From Pohlia nutans (Eukaryota; Streptophyta; Bryopsida; Bryales; Mniaceae), in contig CM040093.1 of assembly GCA_022496805.1 (NCBI GenBank), forward strand, positions 9,200,213 through 9,264,212: a stretch of DNA of 64,000 nucleotides, given 5' to 3'. The translations under genes were made by a program, and so were the position numbers. This document shows positions 43,729 to 55,200 of the stretch, piece by piece (the stretch's first letter is position 1; each line of letters starts with the position of its first letter). The notes beneath the pieces are model-generated. The model did no database searches and was not told the origin of the DNA. It saw only the letters and a list, made by a program, of their open reading frames with translations.

Positions 43729-45643
43729 TTCATCTTGAAGGTATAGTAGCAACAAGGCAAGTTTTCAATCATGTAATGCTCGAGAACATGCTAAGTCATA
43801 TGTTTGTGACCTAAACTCAAATAATTCAACAGTGCAAGCCATACAACAGTGCAACAAGATAGATGGCACTTCAAAACTCACAATGAAGATCATTCCAAAC
43901 TTATTACGAAAATGATGTTCATGCAAAGGAGTTAGATATATACGCACTGAGAGTTGGCACTCGGTATTCCAAGACTACCAGATTTCTCTTTTTGTGAGAA
44001 AGTCCTTTCCAAGACCTGTAACAAGCAAGTCCCACTTTTCGTTCATAAGATCGTTACATACGATAATAGTTTTTTCTCAAGTGTTTGTAGGGCATGCAAG
44101 ACGATGTGGACACAGCCTTAGATAGATTTTCCAAATCGTTATCACCATCCAACTGATTTTGTGCCACATCGAGGAGTCGAAGTTAGAGACCATCACAACC
44201 GGAAGTCTTTACACTCATCTCTTACAAAAAGCGAAGAACCACTATGATAGATTGATAGACCAGCCATTATTCCATCGATTCTTCAGCACTTACGCTTGTC
44301 CATAATATACCAAGCTCTTGGTAGACATTCACTATCAAATGTACAGTACAAAGGGAACGCATCTTACAGAACATGACGAGGAACTAATCTTTTCAGGAGG
44401 CATTTTCTCGATCTCCTCAGGAACATCAGGTCGCTCTTTGTGATCGCCATCGTTATCCTCGTCCGTCCCTTGTCCCATCCTTGAGAACAATCACAAGAAT
44501 CCTTGTTCGTGGAACCTTGAGATTTTTTGGCAGAAAGCGAACTTTAGAATTGATACTACGTACCCCTGAAGGAGCACAAAACATGACATCGTCACACAAC
44601 ACATCCACCGCTGAAGAACAGCTGCATGCCTTCAAGGGTACATGCTTTCTAAGGAGAATACTAACTAAACGAGTGTATGTGATATTCTTCCAAAATATAT
44701 CACCTGAAATGAAATGTGATGTGCAGTACATCAACAACATTCAAACAAGCTTGACCACAAGGAGATGAAATGTATCATTTGTCATTCAGATCTTGTGGAC
44801 AAAAAAGAACTTAAAATTTTAACAAGTCAGTACGTACCCGTCAAGTCGAAAAGGATGTCGATTAATACGAGTAACACTATGAAGAATCGTTCCAAAAGAT
44901 GATAAAACGCAACTCAGAGTGAAATCCACTTAAATCCTTGGTAGTAACCCACTGCTTGCTGTCGATATATACTTGTTAACAAAAAAGAATAGGCTCGATG
45001 AAAGATAGGTGTAATACTCGATAATCTTCCGTCTCGATGTAGTCCTGAAGCGGGTCGGGGTAGATATACGTTTGGCAAAGAATCGGTTGATTTCAGTCTG
45101 CTGAGGAGTAAACTTAAGTGATAAATAAAGAACAATCCAACAACCCGATGACTCAGTTTGCTGCAATAACACACCGTTGAGTGACGAATCCGCTACAAGG
45201 GCACAAGTCACTTCCACTTATGAACACCAGGTTCACAGGCCATCAGTCCGGAACAATGTACAACAGAGCTCAAAAAGAAGCGCCACAGCAAGTGCGGACA
45301 ACACCAACTGCAATAGTGCGGTGAATCAAGTGCTGAACTAACCCCTTCAGACCAAATGTATACTACTGCAGCGTACGAGCTCGTTCTGCTCTGCTGAATA
45401 CATGTACATATACATAACCATATGAATATACATGTATAATATATCAATATTCGGTTTTATCAGTAGAAGCGGCTCGTGATAGCATTGAAAGGAAGAAAGG
45501 ACTTAAAATTATGCGACTGTTGATACCGGTACAAGACAGAGTGGAACAGGCCACAGACCCACTTGCTGATTTAGTCTAGATCCGTCACGTGCTTGAAGAT
45601 TTTTATAACATGTAGTTAAGTAAATTTACGAATCAGTTAAGAT
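43729..45643. other. Former upstream region of the ankyrin-PGG gene
   Basis: Before the copia insertion this DNA directly adjoined the ankyrin gene's 5' side, so promoter and 5' exons on the minus strand are expected. One candidate exon is listed separately. A short minus-strand stretch at 44331-44294 (VYQELGILWTS before a GTAAGT donor) may be another, but its phase does not fit the first. Confidence 0.35.
44368..44478 (-). CDS. Candidate 5' exon of the ankyrin-PGG gene
   Basis: An ATG in good context (AAGGATGGG) opens 37 codons of acidic sequence (MGQGTDEDNDGDHKERPDVP...), ending in phase 0 at a TCT|GTAAGA donor. A phase-0 acceptor (GACTTCAG|GGAATG) lies just 5' of the annotated ankyrin start at 38206. 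If joined, copia element 1 sits in the first intron. The acidic composition resembles the ankyrin protein's N-terminus. Weak evidence only: no transcript, and other phases are possible. Confidence 0.3.
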
Positions 45644-45652
45644 AAAATAATA

Positions 45653-45932
45653 CCCCGACTCTAAATCCCCTCCACGTTAATGCAAGCATTATTCACTTAT
45701 AGGTCTCATTTTAAAATTTCCATTTTCGGCACCCTAGGGTCTTTTTTGGAAAAAAAAATTGCAAATTTGGGACTTATGTGTCTCAATTAGTTTGTGTGGA
45801 CTCTTAGGAAATTTTTAACATTTGGAAGAGGGGGTTATTTTATTAAGGTAGGCCCTAAGATGCACAAAATAGGGGGCAGGTTTTGTCCTCTTGCATTAAC
45901 GTTTGGGGGTGTGTGGGGATTTAGAGTCAAGG
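45653..45932. mobile_element. MULE-type MITE (copy 1)
   Basis: 280 bp flanked by perfect 9-bp AAAATAATA (45644-45652, 45933-45941). The left end CCCCGACTCTAAATCCCC pairs with the right end GGGGATTTAGAGTCAAGG; pairing continues imperfectly to TTAATGCAAG (about 40 bp). 9-bp duplications and long inverted ends are Mutator-like. Related empty-site text GATAAAATAATCTACC is present at 62381. Confidence 0.8.
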
Positions 45933-46028
45933 AAAATAATATACCATGTATTCTTGATGAACAAACACAACTCGCATTAACCATAATGCAAGCATTGCCA
46001 TTGGCGGTGATTGATAAGTTATCTTCTA

Positions 46029-46440
46029 ACAATAATAGAGAAATTCGTAAAGTTATGAAATCTCCGGGTTTCGGTATTGTGTCAATCAAGATTTTGGCTT
46101 GCAAGTCAAAAAAAAAGTAGAGAATGTCAGGTTTCAAAAATAAAAACCAAATGAATTTTATTTCCGGAAAAAAAATTGGGTGACTGGGTTTGGTCCCATG
46201 TCAAGATGTGCCACCGGGGAAGGCACCGGAGCCCGTCCGAAATTAAACCACATGACCGGATTACTACCACCATTGAGGTTTGATCCTTGCACCTTGTGGC
46301 TCCAAGAGCCTCATGGGCTTCTAATCCTAATCCGGCACACCTAGCATCTTCTTTTTTGAGCTTGTAACAAAGACTTTGCAGATATCTATAAAATAGAGGA
46401 TGGAGAGTGCAATTGTGGGTGGGTGATCTAGGAACTTTGC
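46029..46440. repeat. Dispersed repeat, possibly SINE-related
   Basis: Shared with 50680-50952 plus 56625-56670: AGTTATGAAATCTCCGGGTT, GGCACCGGAGCCCGTCCGAA, TGAGGTTTGATCCTTGCACC and GCCTCATGGGCTTCTAAT. On the minus strand AAGGATCAAACC (GGTTCAAACC in the other copy) resembles a Pol III B box, so a tRNA-derived SINE is possible but unproved. A further block near 46375-46440 recurs at 57100-57175. Confidence 0.45.
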
Positions 46441-46890
46441 GAATTTCTCTAATGAAAGCGCAACTTGGCCTAATTAAACTATACTTGAGGCCGATTCACG
46501 ACTTAACTATACATATTGTACCTTACTTAAGGTACACTAATTATGGCTAGTAGCGTGTGTGAGCAATTATAGTGTGTGTGATACTATTTGTAAATTTGAA
46601 AGAAAATTAGTGTTTGTGACACTATTTGTAAATTTTGAAATTAGTTGATTTTTTTTAATTATTTGTTCTTGTAATGAGAAAATAGAGTTCTAGAGATGAA
46701 TTTGAAATCTAGCACGTAATGAATTTGTTGGAATTTTTGAAGAATTCTCAAATACGTGCATGTATTGATTGTAGACTTTATATTGTGTGGTGAGAATTGA
46801 CTTGGATGATATTCTCCTTTTATGTATGATCTCACATACAAAAATCAATTTTTTAGAATAAAACTATTTGAAATACTTCCACTTTCATAT

Positions 46891-47463
46891 TTAACCCCTA
46901 ACTGCCCAACCATGCATATTTTGCATGATGTACAGATTTCATCCGTAGTTTCTCATCCATCATGTACTTTTTGTAGTGTGATTTTTTTACTGATTTTTTT
47001 ATGGGAAGTTAGCTTCATGTATGTGTGATCCAATCGAAAAGGAAACAATTTGTGAAAAATTAATGCCTCATTTTGTGTTGCATTGTTTCTCCCAAAATTT
47101 TGAAGATTTTAGTCTAAAAGTGTTCTTGAAAAAATAAACTCATCAAATCAAGCATCCAAAAAATCTCCAAAAATCACTACACCTAGAGTACTACATTATA
47201 ACCCATCACAACAAATTTCATCCACAGACTATCAATATCTTACTCGTAATCGAATTACAAAATAATTTTTTATTTTATGTTTCAAAATTTTTAGAAAAAT
47301 ATTAGTGAGAGCAATCATAGATCAAGGTGGATAGAATCTAAAATTCAAAATGTGTAACTTTTATTCATACTTCAAGTTCCAAATATTCATGTTAATTGCA
47401 TTTTAAAATACATATTTGCAAAACTGCCCAAACTGGACATAGGTGAGGAATTTGAGGGGTTAA
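46891..47463 (+). mobile_element. TTAA-flanked MITE, piggyBac-like (type B, reverse)
   Basis: TTAA (46891-46894) then CCCCTAACTGCCC; the right end GAATTTGAGGGG then TTAA (47460-47463). 573 bp. Collinear with 57596-58172 and with the reverse complement of 4411-4995 and 9566-10159 (for example CATCATGTACTTTTTGTAGT). Confidence 0.8.
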
Positions 47464-48097
47464 CAAATACATACTTATTTCGATAGAGAGAGGGGTTATA
47501 GACTTAAATTAATGGCAATTAGCGTCACATGGTAAAAATAATCAACCTCGTAAATCCCAAATTATTGAGATTAGTATGTGTCCTCATAATTAGTTTCACA
47601 CACAATTATAATAGCCATAATCAGTGTAGACCATCTGTAAACCACCACCACTCCTAGAACTACATGTGTAGACTTTCTTTCAAGTCATTCTCTATTATTT
47701 AAACCCAAATCCACCACAATTCACTATTGCCAAGGATCAATCCAACCAATGGCATGTCAAGCGATGGAAATAATTGGTTGGTGATTTAGTGTATCGTCAT
47801 GAGTGAAAATTAATAACACAAAAGTGTGGATATGAAGGGACATGTGAATTGATTGTGGGTCATGAAATACTTTTCACTTTGATTTTTTTATTAGTTTGAA
47901 TATTGGGAATAAAATCAAAGAAATATGTGCATTTTTAATGAACCTTATTTTCCTACAAGGGAAATTTTTCCGTTCAAAGATAGCACTACCAAATATACAT
48001 AGGCCAAATATCTTAAATTGGTAGTTTAAGGACAATGTACCTTACTCTTTTTCTTCTTAACATGTTGAACGTCTTCAGGCTCCAAATTGAATATATA
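47464..48097. other. No gene recognised
   Basis: AT-rich intergenic DNA; nothing beyond simple A/T runs. Confidence 0.4.
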
Positions 48098-48356
48098 CCG
48101 TAGTGCTATAGCAAGGTCGCCAAAAATTAATTTAAAAAATAAAAAAAATAAAAAACGTAAAAGTTGGAAATCATGAGGACCAAAAAACTAAGAATAAATT
48201 TTATATATTTCTATATCTATTCGTTTTGGGCCATTTTTAATCATTTCTTTCTCAAAATTGAAAATCAAAAAATATGTTTTTTGAGGGGCAAAACTCTATT
48301 TTTCAAAAAATAATATATATTTGTTTGCAAAGTGGAGACTTTGATATAGTACTACC
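48098..48356 (+). mobile_element. CCGTAG-ended MITE-like repeat (copy 2)
   Basis: Left end CCGTAGTGCTATAGCAAGG; right end CTTTGATATAGTACTACC, an imperfect inverse. The 259-bp interior resembles 7408-7663. ATA on both sides could be a 3-bp duplication but is weak in this AT-rich setting. Confidence 0.5.
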
Positions 48357-49223
48357 ATACTCTCTTCTTTGTTTTTTAATTGACATTTTTTTGTTTTCAA
48401 AGTAGGGAAAAAACAAAAGACAAGACACTCCACCATTTGTCATAATTTTCTAATTAGGAAAAAAATGAATGTATGCTATAACAAAAATTGGATTTCCATT
48501 CTCATATACCCTAACTTAATTTTTTGTCAAGTGGACAGCTCCTTGGATCCAAAATTGGCAAATGTAGGAATTTAAGTCAGGTCACATGTGACATGTTCAA
48601 GTGGATTTTGTAATGTTTTTATTCTAAACCTTTAAACGTTAAGAGGGATTGGACGAGCAACCCAAAAGAATAAAATAAATTAAAAAAAAAAAAAAAAAGT
48701 TGCCTCCAACAATGGCCCCTTGAGTAACGTAAACAACCAATAAGAATTCCTCAAATCTTCTATGAACAAAGAATGGAGTGAACAATATCACTCCAAAAAC
48801 AAATTCAAAAAAAATCAATGAAATTTTTCTCTGCAATGAACTTTTTAATTCTAAATTAAAAAGTTGAAAAATATTTTATTTAATTCTAGAAAACACTTTT
48901 GAACAACGATGACGTAATTTTTTCAAACGCATGGTTCGGGACAAGTTAAGGACTTTATAAAAGATCACCACTAATAAGGTAGAAATACAGGAAACCATGC
49001 AGACCCCGCTAATCAGACTCGAGAATTCTCCTAAACAAAGACATCTATCACTCATTTATGAGAATGTTCAACAAGTGTGACAATTCTAAATGCAAGGTGT
49101 AATGTGTTTTGAAATTGAGCTAATATGGAAATTGGTAGGGAATTGGATACTTTGGCATGATGATGGAGAGAATGACCTATCCATTTCGGGTGATTCCTTG
49201 CACAAAATTGTCTACCATAACAT
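48357..49223. other. No gene recognised
   Basis: AT-rich DNA with an A17 run near 48682-48698. Short open frames show no recognisable features. Confidence 0.35.
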
Positions 49224-49301
49224 TTGGATATTGAAGAGTCTAATAAACGTTTTCAAGCCGCAACTAGAGCTTCTGGTGCCCGAGGAGATGTACTACAGTT
49301 C

Positions 49302-49889
49302 ATGGAGGTCGATGAGACTGTGGAGGAGGGAGGGACTATGGAGATGGGGGGCATGAGCATCCGTCTAGAAGAAATTGCAGAGATACTTGCAAATTCTTTG
49401 GGGCACGAGGTGACATTTCGAGGATCATCAGGAGGTGTATCCGCATCTCCCCTTCGTCCATCACCAGCGCTTCGAGTACATGATTCATTAGTCTCGTGTG
49501 ACATGGAGGTGTTGCCACGATCAGGGTTGGATGCCGGTAGATCTGAGGTGTTGCCAACACCAGGAGTAGTTGTGGATATTGATTCCACCCCACGTCCGTT
49601 TCATTGGGCCCTACCAAGCCGAGGTATGACACTTGCAGCAGACGGATTTTACTATGACTTTGATGGAGTCAGATACAAGCGTCACGGGATTGAGGGACAG
49701 TATACGTATGAGCAGGCGGCCTCCATCATGGAGGAAGCGTCGCCTGTGCACTTGGTATCATCTCCGATGATTAATGCCATGGTAGCTCAAGCTTTGGAGT
49801 ATACAGATCTCGAGACCCCTTCAGATGTTCGTGTGAGATTGGAGGAGCAGCATGTAGCTAGTGAGGAGGGTCGGGACGACGTAGCATAG
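49302..49889 (+). CDS. Hypothetical protein, 195 codons
   Basis: An open frame of normal GC content in AT-rich surroundings, from ATG at 49302 (MEVDETVEEGGTMEMGG) to TAG at 49887-49889; the frame stays open further upstream to about 49224, so an earlier exon or start is possible. The protein is acidic, with an N-terminal helix (MSIRLEEIAEILANSLGHEV), a Ser/Pro-rich middle and a compact aromatic block (FHWALPSRGMTLAADGFYYD, then GVRYKRHG). No family is recognised. It could be an exon of a host gene or a fragment of a transposon protein. Confidence 0.4.
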   Translation: MEVDETVEEGGTMEMGGMSIRLEEIAEILANSLGHEVTFRGSSGGVSASPLRPSPALRVHDSLVSCDMEVLPRSGLDAGRSEVLPTPGVVVDIDSTPRPFHWALPSRGMTLAADGFYYDFDGVRYKRHGIEGQYTYEQAASIMEEASPVHLVSSPMINAMVAQALEYTDLETPSDVRVRLEEQHVASEEGRDDVA

Positions 49890-50679
49890 TCATCTGAGAG
49901 GATTCCGGAGACCCAGTTCCCATTTGAGTAGTAGTTTTCTTTAGACTGTGTGGATTAGTACTATTGGTTGCACTTCAGATGGCCAACTTGTACTTCTCTA
50001 TTATATGTATTTATTATTTATATTTATACATATATATATATATGCATAACTATATATGGAGTAATGATGTCGTTGTATGAAAACGCATTGCAAATCGTAT
50101 GTGATTGTAATACATAAGGAATGGAGAAAGTATTGCTAAAAGATGGTTTTCTGAAAGACATTTTGAAAAATTTTAAAAAATGTATGAAACTCACATATTT
50201 GGTATTGAAAATCCGTAAAATATTTGATTTATTGCAATGCACTGCAGTTTTTTACTAAAAACAAAAATCACACGTTTTTTAAAATAAAATTTTTGAATTT
50301 TGAATTTTTGGGCACAATGAGCCCCCGAAATGACCGCACTTAGCCAAGTGCGTAAATAGTGAATTGCGTGTTTTTGACAAACTTTTCACTTCAAAAATTT
50401 GTATTAAATTATCTATTAGGATAAAAAATGTGAAATTGGATTGCCTTTCTATGATTTTTCCTTCTCTCTTTATGAAAAATAAGTCCTTGCCATGACTCCC
50501 ATCTCTAATATGCAAAACTTCTTATTTTCTCAAATTATAGAATCAACCGAAAAGAAGAGAGAACACATGTTAAGTAAAGTGAGTTTGACCGGTATTTAAG
50601 GCAGTCAAGCAAATTGGCATTGTTTCCAAAGAATCCAAAATAGAAAGGAGGATAAACTAGTTTTGCCGTCACAAAAGAG

Positions 50680-50952
50680 AAATTTGTAAAGTCATGAAAT
50701 CTCTGGGTTCTTTACTGCGTGAGTCAAGATTCTCGCCCACATTACAAGAAAAGTAGGAGTGTCGAATTCCAAAAATAAAAACCAAGTGAGTTTTATTCCC
50801 GGTAAATAGACTTGGGTGACTAGGTTTAGTCCCGTGCGAAAGGCGCGCCAGAGCGGAAGGCGCTAGAGCCCGTCCAAAATTAAATCACATGACCAGAATA
50901 CAACCACCGCTAAGGTTTGAACCTTGCACCTCGTGGGCCGAAGAGCCTCATA
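50680..50952. repeat. Dispersed repeat, left part, split by copia element 2
   Basis: Homologous to 46060-46310. It breaks at GAGCCTCATA, where copia element 2 begins; the repeat resumes after the element with GGCTTCTAATTCTAACCCG at 56625, matching 46315 onward. The GGTTTGAACCTTGCACC text is the inverted B-box-like motif. Confidence 0.6.
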
Positions 50953-51270
50953 TGTTGAAGTAGGATGATTGCGTGGGCTGAAGTTGCTCATAGCCATGCG
51001 CATTAGCTAGAGTAGATGATGCGAATGAGCTAGACTTGCAACTAGAGAAGTGGTACTAGTTAGAAGTAATGAGAATTGGGTCTCCCAAGTGATATGGGCT
51101 GATCCTAGTGTACTAGGAGTGGAGTATGGGCTGATGTCCCATATGGTTTGCCAAGGGGACTCCCTTGGGTGTGCTACTTAAGAGGGGCAGCCCATGAGTA
51201 AAGATTATCTCTTTCCTATGCATTCTAAGTGTTTGTGTGAGGCTTTGGCATTCTAATCTAACCTTCAATA
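50953..51270 (+). repeat. 5' LTR of copia element 2
   Basis: Begins TGTTGAAGTAGGATGATTGC and ends ATCTAACCTTCAATA. The shared final CCTTCAATA and GAGTAAAGAT..ATCTCTTTC text show common descent with the LTR of element 1, but much of the rest differs. Confidence 0.95.
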
Positions 51271-51284
51271 GGTTATGGGCCCAC
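51271..51284 (+). promoter_or_regulatory. Primer-binding site, internal initiator tRNA-Met
   Basis: GGTTATGGGCCCAC, identical to that in element 1 and again immediately after the LTR; complementary to the anticodon arm of plant initiator tRNA-Met. Confidence 0.85.
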
Positions 51285-51569
51285 TCATGTGTTTTGCGTG
51301 AGTCAAAGATTAGATTGCTCATTGTGTGGAGGTCGTGCGTTGGAGCGCTGATTTTGGGGTATTGGAGCGTTGATTTGGAGCTTTGGAGGGCTGAATTCGA
51401 GCTTTGGTGGGCTGATTTCGACATTGGGAGGTATTACAATCTTCCTACCTTTGATCTACGTGTTGGAGGGCTGAATTCGCACTTTGGAGCTATCATTTGT
51501 TGATTTGGAGCTTTTGGAGCACTTTGGAGCACTTTTGGAGTTTATACACGTCTACAAGGGCTGAATTGG

Positions 51570-51660
51570 AGCTTTGGAGCTTATTGGTGCTTGTTGGAGT
51601 ATATTGGAGCTGATTGGAGCTTATTGGAGCTTATTGGAGCTTATTGGAGCTTATTGGCTC
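51570..51660 (+). repeat. TTGGAGCTTA repeats in the copia leader
   Basis: TTGGAGC recurs many times between the primer site and gag, peaking as four near-perfect copies of TTATTGGAGC (about 51603-51655). The leader of element 1 (38630-38680) has looser copies. It could have a role in RNA packaging or be slippage. Confidence 0.7.
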
Positions 51661-52243
51661 AATTTGTGCTCAATTTGTGCACTTGTGTTGTTGCAAGGCA
51701 CTTTTATGCTTTGAGGCTCTTGGAGTGAGTCTACAATCTGATTTTGGTATTGCAATTCTTGCACAAGGGTTTGGAATGTGAGTTATGCCCTTGGAGTGCT
51801 CAAAATTAGAATTTGGGTTAGTGAATGCACAACGGGGCTGATTTGATGAATTTCAATGCAATTAGGACTTGAAGGGGCTGAATTTGCATTGATTTAGAGT
51901 CCTTGGAAGGCACAAGGGTGTCCATAGGGTGCATTACATGTTGTGAAGCACAAGGGTGCTGATTTGAGTGGATTTGAGCCAACGAGTGCGCAATTCTCCT
52001 AGTTAGGGTGTTGTGGTATGATCTTGTGCAAATTCACTAAGAACCATCACGATTGAGTGTTGTGAGGTTGATGTGTAGCACAAAGGTGCTGATTTAGTGT
52101 TTGGAATTAGTTTGGAGGCATTAGAAGCACGTACGTGTGCAATTTGCCTCACAAATCACAAAATTGTCAAAAAATCATAAAAACAATTTTTTTTAGTTTT
52201 CTAGGGGCTGAATTTTGTGAGCGTACGTCCTTCAATCAAGGAT

Positions 52244-55200
52244 ATGGCTACATTTGAGGGTGAAGGTGCTAAGGTTGTAGACAAGTTCGATGGCGTCAAC
52301 TTCCACTTGTGGAAATTCAAGATGGAAATGGTCATGGCCGAAAAAGAATTGTGGGAGATAGTTGAGGGTAGTGAGGAACCGCCTTCGTCCGACGCCGAGG
52401 CTAGGGTACGAACTGCGTACACTCGGCGAGAGAAAAAGGCCTTTGCGATTTTGGCTCTTAATCTTTCTGATTCCCAGCTTTCTCATATTCGGTCGTGCAA
52501 GACTCCCGCCGAGGCATGGGCCAAGCTTTGCAATATTCATGAGGCAAAGAGCTTGGTCAATATCTTGTTTTTGAGGCGCAAGTTTTTCACCATCAAAATG
52601 GAAGAAAACGACGACATGTTGGCGCACATCAACAAAGTGAAGGCTCTTGCGGATCAGCTCAACGGCGCAGACGTCAACATTACCGACGGTGATATCGTTA
52701 TGACGCTCCTCGAGAGTTTGCCGCCGTCGTACGAGTATCTTATCGTTGCTATGGAGAGTAGGCCCATTAGCGAGCTCACTCTTGATTATGTGACATCACG
52801 GTTGTTGCATGAACTCTCGCGGCGCAAAGAGAACGAGACTCGTGGCGATAGCGCGGCGCTTATGGCGAAGCAATCCAAGAGCGGTGCGAGTGGGAGCTCT
52901 ACAGACAAGGTATGCTACTATTGCGGTAAGAAGGGCCACTTGGCAAAATTTTGCTACAAACGCAAGAGAGAGGAAAGTGCCAACAATACAAAGGTCAACG
53001 ATGCAGGTGATGAGTACGCATTTATGACTAGCGTCTCTTCTTATAGTGATGACGGGGACGAGTATGCAATGATGGCAACTGACGTGTCATGCAATGGTAG
53101 TGTGATCGATTGGATTGTTGATTCGGGAGCCTCGAGTCACATGGCGCCCATTAGGACTTGTTTCCAATCATATCACGTCATATCTCCAAAGAATGTCATT
53201 TTGGGTGATGATACGGTTCTTCAAGCCGTGGGTAAAGGATCCATCGTCGTAGACACCGAGGTGAAGGGTCGTGTGAAGACAATTACCATCCATGATGTCC
53301 TCCACGTTCCCAAGTTGAAGGCAAATCTTTTATCGGTGCGACATTTGGTGATGAAGCATTTGCGAGTGGAATTTAGCGACCAAGGGTGTTTTGTGTTGTC
53401 TCCAAGTCGTGAGGAGGTGGCCATTATACACGAAGTCAACGGCTTGTACCAAATCAAGTTTTCCAAGATGCACGCGGCGGAATCCGCAACGTTGGTGCAA
53501 TCGAGTTCAAACGAAGACCAGTTGGCGTTGTGGCATCGTCGTCTCGGGCATTTGAATGTCAAGAGTGTGAAAGCACTGCGTGGAATGGTAAGTGGCATGG
53601 ATCTTGCACAATCACACGTCGCACCTAGTTCATTCACATGTGAGGGTTGTATTGAAGGCAAGCAACAACGCTCACCGTTTCCAGTTGATGGGGCAACTCG
53701 TGCAACCAAGGTTCTTGAGATTGTGCATTCCGACGTGTGTGGTCCAATGAAGACCACGTCTATGGGGGGTTGCAAGTATTTTGTGACGTTCATTGATGAT
53801 TTTTCGAGGAAGATATGGTTGTATCCGATCAAAGCAAAGAGCGAGTGTTTTGAGAAGTTCAAAGAGTTCAAGGCGTTGGTTGAGAAGCAATCCGAGCACA
53901 AGATCAAGGTGTTTCGATCGGATAATGGCGGCGAGTTCATGTCCAACCAATTTGGAGAGTTATTGAAGAAAGAAGGCATTGCTAGACAAACCACAACGCC
54001 ATATACACCACAACAAAACGGAGTTGCAGAGCGTGCAAATCGAACAATTGTGGAAATGGCAAGGAGTATGTTGCATGCACAAAATTTGGGTTTGGACCTT
54101 TGGGCGGAAGCGGTGGTGACTGCGGTGTACACACGCAACCGATGCCCGACGAGTGCGGTTCAAAACATGACACCAGAGCAAGCGTGGAGTGGGAGGCCAC
54201 CCCGCGTGGAGCACATGCGCACATTTGGATGCATCGCATTTGCAAAGGTACCCGATTCTCAAAGAACCAAACTTGAGGCCAAGGCAACAAAATGTGTGTT
54301 TCTTGGATATTGTGAAGGTACCAAGGCGTACAGGCTCATGTCGCTCGAGACCAAGAAGATCATTCGAGCTCGTGATGTGACATTTTGCGAGAATTCCAAG
54401 GTTGAAGACAATTTGGACGATGGTCCAAGTGGGAGAAGTGGCGATAAACCGGCGATTGTGGACCAATCTTCCAAATCTCCCGTTATTGATATTGTTGATG
54501 AAGACAAAGATGACGAAGATGGTGGTGATGAGGAACATATTAAGGAGCGACCTTTGAAAACGAAGAATGGCGAGAAAAAGGCACAAGCAACGGCGGTTGA
54601 AGACAATGCATCCTCAAGCGATCGTCGTTATCCAGAGAGAAATCGTAGACCACTTGGCGAGTGGTGGAAGAATCATATTCTCCCTCAAGGTGAGGAGGAG
54701 CATGCAAACGTTGCACTTTTAGATGCTCCATTGACGATTCGTGAAGCGTTGAGTTGTGATGATGCAAACAAGTGGGAGCAAGCCATGCAAGAGGAGTACA
54801 AATCGTTGATGGACAATGGCACTTGGGAATTGACTCCCCTCCCCAGGAATCGCAACGCTATCGGTTGTAAGTGGGTATTTCGTGCAAAGAGAGATGCAAC
54901 GGGTGATGTGGTTTGTTATAAGGCAAGATTGGTGGCAAAGGGCTTTTCACAAATCGAAGGTGTTGATTTTCATGAGACCTTTGCACCGGTGGCAAAATTC
55001 ACCACTATTCGATGCATTTTGGCCATCGGGGCTGCCATGGATTTGGAAATGCATCAAATGGATGTGAAGACGGCGTTCTTGAACGGCGAGTTGGACGAGG
55101 ACATCTACATGGTACAACCCAAAGGATTTGTGCAACGAGGTAATGAGAACCTTGTTTGCAAGTTGAACAAGTCATTGTATGGGTTGAAGCAATCTCCACG

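Noticed and set aside
53221..54138. 305-codon minus-strand frame in copia element 2
   Set aside because: Antisense shadow of the integrase region; a similar antisense openness exists in element 1, as expected from shared codon use.
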